This document shows positions 57,063 to 64,000 of a DNA stretch of 64,000 bases, in pieces. Each line of letters opens with the position of its first letter. Positions within the stretch are counted from its first letter, which is position 1. The notes below the pieces were generated by a model. It saw only the letters and a list, made by a program, of their open reading frames with translations, searched no databases and had not been told where the DNA came from. This DNA comes from Haliotis asinina. Its lineage: Eukaryota > Mollusca > Gastropoda > Lepetellida > Haliotidae. The stretch covers positions 30,606,501 through 30,670,500 of the forward strand of contig NC_090295.1 of NCBI RefSeq assembly GCF_037392515.1. The letters are read 5' to 3'. The position numbers and the translations under genes are program-made.

Positions 57063-58290
57063 AATGTTTGATACTTTAATATACGACACCCACCGTCATA
57101 TAGCTATAAGGTTACTGAGGGCACGATCACACAAGAAACAAATAATATGCGGCAATGTGTTTTATCAAATGTAACTGATTTTTTTAAAGAGCTTGTTAAC
57201 CCGACGTTCAACTGAATATAGCTGTTGATATTTATCGCAAGAAATATATGATGTACTGCTCACTGATGATGGCTGGCTTTATCATCAGGCGGTTGGCACT
57301 TCGGTCTGACGTGAAACGTGTGGCTGAGCTGGTCACAACAAAACAAAGAAGGGTGGAACCTATCCCTCGAATATCTCAATAAAGCCTTTGAGATGGTGGG
57401 CAGGATTATTTGTGAGCAAAAATATTTTAAGAGATCAAAGATCAGATTAAAGGTATACACACCTGATATTTTTCATAGTGCCAGTGTTATCATTAATAAT
57501 AATATGTGCATTTCCATTGCGCCAAATTCCAGTCACGAGGTGAATGCCCATAGCGCTAACAAAGCAGGCATATTATTACCATTTTCTGCTGGGCAAACAG
57601 AGGTAATTTTGAACAAACTCACTTGCCCAAGGCGAGACCACATGCGTCATGTGCTTCGTTGTGGGGCAGTCCTAGACATTCTTAGGCGTTAAGCTTCCGG
57701 CCACCCATATCAAAGTGACGTATCCGTTACGACGTTATATGCAACATTCTGGCGTGCACCTCACAAGAAATCACATTGGTATCAGTAACCGACCATAATG
57801 TCAATATCTGGTGTAAACACCTACAGTAACATCCCTGACTCAATTCCTTACTGACTCGATTAGATTAGATGCTCATCTGAATGTTATCCTGGACGAGCAC
57901 AGTGAAACCGGTTTAAGTTCATGCGACAGCAAGAAGCCACTCGCGTGCGCATTCATGTCACTAATAATGAATTAACTTGACGTGACGTTAAAACCCCGGT
58001 TACACCTATCCTGATATGTATAATTCGTTTGTACAAACAATGACATACTATTACACGAAATCATCTGTTGACATTTTTGCCGTTTTCGAAGTCATCGACA
58101 ACGAGACTTCTCAAGTTGGGTTAGGCGTGGTAGAGAAGATGCATTACCACCAGATGATAGTCATGACGTTGGTGGGAACAGCAGTATGAAAACGTCAACG
58201 GAGAAACGTTTTAATACTTACTATTCACAATAACTTTAAACTTTTGAGACCTTTTTATGAAATTCTGATGTTGAGACCAAGAAAAAAGCA
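57063..58290. other. Intergenic, nothing recognised
   Basis: There is a 124-codon open frame at 57,318-57,692, but it shows no domain and begins in ordinary-looking sequence. No repeat or RNA gene was found. Part of this stretch should hold upstream exons or the promoter of the acetyltransferase-like piece if that is a real gene. Confidence 0.5.
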
Positions 58291-58292
58291 AT

Positions 58293-58781
58293 ATGATGTT
58301 TCCTCCTGCACTGAAAACTCAGCTTTGCATACTTCCATTAACTGATATATCCCTGAATGGCGTCGAGGAATACAATGCAAAGATACATACAGACAAGAGA
58401 ACTACTTACCTCTACAGGTGCACCATTGCTAGAGCGGCGACTATCTATGTAGTCTTAGATAAAAGTTTTGATGACGTCATCTGTTATGGTGTTCTTCAGA
58501 AAACCAATGAGGGATGGAACCTGGGACCAACGTACGCTGATAATGATGAAGTGGGATACGAAATTTTCAGAACACTTTATGATGGAGACGTCATGGTTGT
58601 GTATCCATACGCAGGGAATCACGCGGCGATTGCCTTATATAGAGAAACTGGATTTACCTATGGGCATACGTTTACTTTGCTGTACTCAAAGAACCCTCTG
58701 AAAATTCCAGTCGAAAAGGTATATTCAGTGGCTGGTGCCCCTTTTGAACCAATGACGCTACATGTCCAAGATCACCCTTAG
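58293..58781 (+). CDS. GNAT-type acetyltransferase, C-terminal part, 162 aa
   Basis: Resembles the two-part GNAT proteins (YitH / Acetyltransf_18 type) that use acetyl-CoA. Visible words are PLTDISLNGVEEYNAKIH, YLYRCTIARAATIYVVLDK, VICYGVLQKTNEGWNLGPTYADNDEVGYEIF, then VMVVYPYAGNHAAIALYRETGF, and a C-terminal AGAPFEPMTL. Family members usually have about 120 more residues before this; they are absent, so this is the last exon or a truncated copy. CACTGAAAACTCAG at about 58,305-58,318 could be a splice acceptor, in which case coding starts at about 58,319 and the MMFPPALKT start is not real. The frame is otherwise open to a TAG at 58,779. Moderately sure of the family, less of the gene being alive. 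Confidence 0.6.
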   Translation: MMFPPALKTQLCILPLTDISLNGVEEYNAKIHTDKRTTYLYRCTIARAATIYVVLDKSFDDVICYGVLQKTNEGWNLGPTYADNDEVGYEIFRTLYDGDVMVVYPYAGNHAAIALYRETGFTYGHTFTLLYSKNPLKIPVEKVYSVAGAPFEPMTLHVQDHP

Positions 58782-59050
58782 GTTATGGAGATTGAACGTT
58801 ATTGCGTAAAGGTATCCATTCGATGGGTGAAAAATGTATTTGCAGACTGCATCTATGCCTTGGATGAATGAAGTCTATTTACGAAATAATGGTCAACAGC
58901 AGTTACATATCCAGGGGTAAGGACTCAAATCAAACACTCCACAATCTGATTGAACCCGTTTTTAATTTTAGGGCGTGGTCTAAAAACCTAATACCACCTG
59001 AATGCGCTTCCTTTCTCAAGACAATACAGAGGCATACCCAAAATCAAAAG
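58782..59050. other. Downstream flank of the acetyltransferase piece
   Basis: No second gene seen. A short frame (58,868-59,137) runs into the decayed Tc1 remnant and is not supported as coding. Confidence 0.4.
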
Positions 59051-59500
59051 TATCATGTCAACTTAGTTTATTCCATGCCATTCCATTCTGGTGTCCCCTA
59101 CAGTGATGTTGCTGGGACAGTGCTGAAAGCTGAGTAAAACCATGCTTACTCACTCTTCCATTGTGGTCCAAAAAGACAAAACGACGTCTATGTTGACGTG
59201 TAAATTGCACCACGTGTGCCTCCAGGATGTTGTCATCGTGGCAGTGCCAACCGTGTAAATCATAGATGGTCTGCCAACCACAGTGATCCAATCCTTCTCC
59301 ATTACTGAGCTATTAGCCAAAAGTTCTTCTGTGTTATGATAACATCATTCCTTCTACCCTGCACTGCAACAGTCCGAGGTAAACCCTGAAACATCCGAAT
59401 ACGCAACGTTTGTCCAACTATGATTGGTCCAACGCCGCCGTTCCCGTCGCCAGCGACGTACCTGACGATGCGGCAGTCGTGAGTCGTGAGACCAAACAGA
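59050..59500 (-). mobile_element. Decayed Tc1/mariner transposase remnant
   Basis: On the minus strand, DNILEAHVVQFTRQHRRRFV followed by FLDHNGRV (59,165-59,230) matches the second-Asp region of Tc1 transposases (DNIL...P/QF..QH...F..DNAR). Further upstream WTNHSWTN and YSDVSGF (about 59,380-59,420) match the FSDESRF region. The frame is shifted and both catalytic blocks are altered (HNGR for DNAR, SDVS for SDES). It is much older than, and a different lineage from, the element at 50,417. Confidence 0.65.
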
Positions 59501-59529
59501 AGATCTCATGACGTATTCAGATGTGGGGT

Positions 59530-59920
59530 TGCACCGATTAGACTTTAAACTGGGTGATACACGAACGTGATCGTCAATGAGTCATGTGTTTTAATTTACC
59601 AACTGTGAAGAAGATGAGATGCATGTATTGCTTCAATGCCCTGTTTATAATGATCGTTTATTAACAATGTTTCCACTAAATGTAATGATAAGTGGCATGA
59701 TGGCAATCTACAAGATGGTGATGTTAAGTTTTATCCTGGCCGGCCTTAATGTTGTACATGTAAGTGCCCAAACCTGCAAAGCCATCTAAATTTACGTAAG
59801 GATATTATATACCATAAAGTGCTTTTACCTGTGCATATTATTCATTTAATGGGTTTTTTTTTCAATTGTATTTTAGTAAATGTACTTTGTACATTTTTAG
59901 TCTCTCATAATTCCAGAAAC
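59530..59920 (+). mobile_element. LINE 3' tail remnant, same type as 54,112
   Basis: The word series EDEMHVLLQCPVYNDRLL can be read at about 59,604-59,660, the same Cys/His tail position as in the 54.1-kb fragment. The AT-rich 3' part shares GTATTTTAGT and TAGTCTCTCATAA-like words with it. It is heavily decayed; the boundaries are approximate. Confidence 0.5.
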
Positions 59921-60950
59921 GAATAGCCTAATTATAATAACGTTTATGTAACGTAGCGGACCATCTATTTGTCTGTCAAAATAGTTGAGGGAATGTCAAA
60001 TGATAGTGTTGAAGTGAAATTTGGAAAGATTTCTTGTGGACATGAATGTGATCGGCGGAATAGTTCATTATTGGTGTTTGAAATCAGATGAAAATATTTA
60101 TGAGCAAGGCTTATTGTTGTTTTAATATTTTTGACATTACAAGACGTAGGCGTTTAAAAATAAACGATGGTAAGTTATTGGCGTGCATGACCCAACGTCG
60201 TCCTGACGCAAAATTGATGCTAGCTTGGACACTAACCACGATGTCAATAGTCGACTCTATAGGTCGTATGACCATATTTACAAGATTGCTTATATACCCT
60301 TATCGGTGCATTAATTTCAGATTAGAAGTAAATGTTACCAAATATAAATTTCAGATATTTATTTCATTGTTGTTGTTTCTTTTTTCAAATATGCACATTC
60401 AGTGGATGGGGCTTGATTAATGCTGGTATGTATATAAGATAAATTACATGAAGAAAGGTGACAAAGTGAATCTGTATCTGAAGGTTACATGACCCATGAA
60501 CGTGATATCTGAGAAACCTTTAACCTTTTTCTGCTGGATTCGGCAACTCTTGCTTAATACAGACACGTTTCAATGACACACATGTTAGTCAGTTACATGC
60601 TAGTCAGTCGATATGTTCCAACAAGTCGCTATGAACTTTTACTCCAAGGATATTCCGAATGATAACTAATGGTGGTGCTACCAAATGTATTCAATCCCTT
60701 TTTGTCTCTAATCTATAGGATCTGAATGAAATCTGCAGGCCCAGTTTGTTTAAGTCAACCCAGTAAAAACAAAATAAACTACATTGTGCCTTGCTCCACA
60801 CTGTTTCCATGAAATTAATAAACGAACACTATGGGGCAACCAGAAATTTGTATTTTTAGTCAAGACTGGTTTTGTCATTCCTCTACCCATAGCGCTGACA
60901 TACCAGAAAGTAGAACTGTTAGGTACCGGAACGTGATGATTCATGGATGG
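59921..60950. other. Intergenic, nothing recognised
   Basis: AT-rich sequence with one 110-codon frame (60,088-60,420) that shows no domain. No repeat was matched elsewhere in the window. Confidence 0.45.
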
Positions 60951-61529
60951 TTCACCACCCATGAACGGCCACCTTCTCGTGGTGGGTGCTTGGTAACGCT
61001 GAGAGCCGTTCACCCCCGTTGTGGACCCAGGGGAACCCGTTTGTCGTGGGTTGCGGCCCTGTGTCGGTGGAGGAAGGGAACCTTGTGGTTGAGGGCAATA
61101 GGGGCCTGCAACTGTGTTCCTGTTGTTCTACACACCACTTTGGCCCTGACTTCGCCTAGACGGGTGGTCGAATGGGTCCGCTTAAACCAATCGGCAGGAC
61201 ATGCCAAGCCCTGTGCGTGGATTATTCATGTAATTGCATACATTTGAAATAAAGTTTGATTGTTTGATTGACTTTGTATTGTTTCAATTTTGGCCTTGGC
61301 TTTTCACTCACATAACACTTTTGGATTTGAAATGATGTTATGAACTTTGCCTAGAGTCTCATGCCCAGAAGGCGGTGGCTCATGGGCCAATCTGATGGAT
61401 CGATTAATTTTCTATTAATCTTCTGCTGGCGAATACGATTTCAGTATTCTTGGTGCTGATAGTCGGAGACCATCTGGTGTATAGGATTGTCCATTCGAGT
61501 CGGTGGAGGTAGGGGAGCTGGGATGGTGA

Positions 61530-62600
61530 ACTTTCTATTATCAACCATTGCTCAACATAAAAAACATAAACGAGCACTAGATGAATGTGTGTCCTCTGAT
61601 GAGGACAGCACCACAAACAGGTATCCAAATACATGGAGTAGATTCTACTGACGGTGAACCGCCAAAACTAAATCCATTTGCGACATCAAAAGCAATTTAT
61701 TGACTTGTTGATGATGTTAGCTGTTAGAAAAATTAGATCAGGGTTTCTCCTCATAGAGTGTAAAATGGCAAAACAATCTGCTACCCTCATTGCCACAAAA
61801 CAGCTCACCAATACTGAAGTTTCAGTTTCTCCGCACAAGTCTCTGAACAGTAGCAAAAGGCATTTTGAGAGACAGAGATCGCTGGTTTGCCCACATGAGT
61901 TTAAAGAAAACAGTTACTGAACTGCAAAATCAAGGAGTCACTCGTGTTAAACGATTCACGTTTAAGAAAAATGGAGAAACTTTAAATACCAACACATACT
62001 TAATTTCTTTTTCACAACCCCAACACCCAGAGTACATAAACGCTGGATATTGTAACATCGAAGTGGAACAGTATATTCCAAACCCACTTCGTTGTTACGA
62101 GTGTCAAAAGTTTGATCATGGTGCCCAATCCTGTAGGAATCGTGCAACACGCTATTGATGTGGTAAAGATGATCATGAAGGTTCTGACTGTTTGTCTTCT
62201 CCAAAATGTGTCAATTGTCTTGCAGATCATATGTCTTCGTCAGAGTCATGTCATAACTGGAAACGTGAACATGACACTGTCAAAATCCAAATCCAAAAGA
62301 ATGTCAGGTATCATGAGGCAAAACATTTAATAAATGTAGTCTCCCCTCAGCCATCAGGTGTACTATATTCTGCAGTTGTTGCTCGCAAACAATATCTCCT
62401 GTTGTGAAAAATGCCAAAAAGTAGATTACAGACACAAATCTGATCGAGTACAAAAGGAATCACGTGATCCTGTACAAACACATAGAAAGTTTCAACTTTT
62501 AGAAGACATGGACGCCTCTCCTCATTGCCATGCGCGAAATAGAAGCAGTTCGCCTCTGAAGGGGAAAAGTCTGTCCCCAGTACTACCCCCTGCTATTAAA
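61530..62600 (+). pseudogene. LINE copy C: ORF1 with three zinc knuckles
   Basis: The Gag-like ORF1. The best preserved part (about 61,880-62,330) reads GVTRVKRFTFKKNGETLNTN, then LRCYECQKFDHGAQSCRN, then a CGKDDHEGSDC knuckle and CVNCLADHMSSSESC, i.e. three CCHC-type motifs in a row. Equivalent knuckles in copy B are largely destroyed, so this copy is the better guide to the family. It is interrupted by stops (for example at 62,156) and shifts. It binds element RNA in functional relatives. Confidence 0.8.
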
Positions 62601-64000
62601 TGAACAATAACTCCTTAATCCAACGGAATTGCAGAGGACTTAGGACCAATTTTAATGAAGTACAATACTAGCACATGACTTTAAACTATCAGCATTTAGT
62701 TTTCAAAAAACGTACTTCAAACAAAATGATAAGGTTGAGTTGCGTAAATACCATTCTTATCATTCTTTTTCACCCCCTGGTGACAAAACTACTGGTGGAT
62801 CTTCCATATTGGTGAGACATGGTATTATTCATAGCCTTGTTCCTCTTAAAACCAATCTTCAGGTTGTTCCTGTTTGTCTTACTTTACATATAACTTTTTG
62901 TTTTTGTTCCTTGTATATCTCTCCTTCTTCCTTTCTTCACCAGACTCATCTTCAAGATTTATTTGACCAATTACCAAAATATTGTATCATAATGGGTGAA
63001 CTCAATGGACATCGCCCATTATGGGGAAGTCCTGGTACCAACAGTAATGTGAAAGTTCTTGAAGAGTTTATATCTAATTATAATTTATGTACATTCAATG
63101 ATGGCTCTGACATATATTTACACCCTGCAACGGGAACATATTCTTCTTTAGACCAGTCACTCACTGATTCAAACGTTTATAATTTGAATGGTCAGTTCAT
63201 AATGATCTTTGTGGTTGTGACCATTTTCCAACAGTACTTACAGCAATTAGCCCTTCCGATGATGCGCCTGTAACAAGACGGAATTTTTCCAAGGCCAATT
63301 GGTCCTTATTTCAGGCCACCTGCCTTGAAGAACTTAAGCCAGACATTTTCATGGATGTACCTGATCCAATTAAAATGTTCTCGGACGAACTAGAACATAT
63401 AGCTGATGAAACTATTCCTCAGTCCTCTGTAAACCCGCACATCAATAAACCATGGTATAATGATGAATGCAAACAGGCTAGGAAAACGTTACTTTTTGAC
63501 CATATTTGGATAACGCAACATTTCCCACCTTCATAGCGAAAATCCATATTTGTTCCTATTCCAAAGCCTGGCAGGGATCATAAAGATCCATCAAATTATC
63601 GACCTATTTCCTTAACTAGTTGCGTTTGCAAAACCATGGAGCGAATGGTAAATAATCGCTTAGTTTGGTTTTTGGAAACCAACAATCTTATCACTGATAT
63701 ACAACGTAGGTTGCGTAAAGACCGAAGGACAATTGACCACTTGTGTCGTTTTGAATCATTTGTTAAAACATTTTTCATTAAAAAACAACATGCAGAATCA
63801 AACTTTTTGATTTTGTAAAAGCATATGGTACTACTTGGAAGCTTGGTATTTTTAAAGATTTACACTCTTGGGTTGAGAGGTCGTTTGCTTCAATTCATAT
63901 CTATTTTCTTAACTGACAGACAGTTTCAAGTACGTGGGGGTCAACTCTCTCCGACTACTTTCATCAAGATTAGGGTGTCCCACAAGGCAGTATTTTGCTG
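62600..64000 (+). pseudogene. LINE copy C: ORF2 endonuclease and start of RT
   Basis: ORF2 begins near 62,602 (NNSLIQRNCRGLR). The endonuclease domain extends to about 63,270 with SFSPPGDKTTGGSSILVR, IIMGELNGHRPLWGS (Glu where copy B has Asp) and the altered end CDHFPTV-like. The linker is mostly deleted. RT blocks PSNYRPISLTSCVCKTMERM (about 63,590) and LETNNLITDIQ (about 63,675) follow to 64,000. The protein is not functional. Confidence 0.82.

Larger units (their letters stand above)
60955..64000 (+). mobile_element. LINE copy C (I/Nimb-like), runs off the window
   Basis: Starts with the same 5'UTR as copy B (CTCGTGGTGGGTGCT, GTTGTGGACCC, CTAGACGGGTGGT, AAGGCGGTGGCTCATGGGCC), then ORF1 and ORF2 up to the RT VPQGS block at the window edge. 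Compared with copy B there is an internal deletion: at about 63,480 the linker word QARK is followed within 20 residues by FPPS and PIPKPGRDH, so about 200 residues of the endonuclease-RT linker are gone. Several shifts and stops break both ORFs. Confidence 0.88.

Noticed and set aside
57318-57692. 124-codon plus-strand frame as a gene
   Set aside because: No recognisable domain, no upstream promoter or splice signal, and no conservation evidence in the window.

Overview
This is a eukaryotic, animal-type window dominated by repeats: satellite arrays, LINEs, DNA transposons, and fossils of LTR and Polinton-type elements, with very little ordinary host coding sequence. The LINE copies are I/Nimb-like with an RNase H domain, and one ends in a (GTGA/ACTC)n tail behind a conserved 3' end. 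Together with a long ACTC tract, Crypton-like genes with introns and protein-primed PolB fossils, this resembles what I know of vetigastropod molluscs such as abalone (Haliotis). The organism is an inference from repeat style, not from a marker gene.

Layout. 1-14,630 is an almost continuous satellite block. It holds a 564/178-bp array (1-2,110), a 170-bp array with higher-order structure on 3,034-5,715, and a highly regular 89/93-bp array (6,790-14,620) whose subunits build 182/271/360-bp units, then 1,359-bp blocks, then a 2,989-bp super-period. 15,012-15,685 carries a compact SGNH-hydrolase-like gene with a TATA box, followed by an (ACTC)n tract and a twice-repeated unknown sequence. 16,827-19,018 is a 5'-truncated LINE.

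19,019-26,254 and 49,841-55,768 are two diverged copies, in opposite orientation, of one large DNA transposon. It has CACTGG/CACAAG ends and TTTACAA-rich subterminal motifs, and I infer a CACTA/EnSpm-like element. The second copy has a CAG target duplication and carries later insertions of a Tc1-type transposon with an open transposase and of a truncated LINE; the first copy preserves the empty sites. The end of the second copy is also part of a recent 778-bp tandem duplication (55,507-57,062).

Between the two copies lie a Polinton-type PolB fossil (26,255-28,410), a nearly full-length but broken LINE on the minus strand (29,195-35,280), a XerD-like tyrosine recombinase fossil (36,295-37,178), a tRNA-derived SINE (37,270-37,430) and a second PolB fossil (39,044-40,376). 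There follows a young LTR element of 5,343 bp with apparently identical 228-bp LTRs (41,597-46,939) that carries gag and a TatD-type nuclease domain but no visible reverse transcriptase. This LTR element sits inside the first coding exon of an intron-containing Crypton-type tyrosine recombinase gene (41,587-49,126).

The right end (57,063-64,000) holds a GNAT-type acetyltransferase coding piece (58,293-58,781), a decayed Tc1 remnant, a LINE tail, and a third copy of the main LINE family that runs off the window. The genes do not form a host operon or pathway. The main story is nested insertion, with a relative order of events that can be read from empty sites and target duplications.
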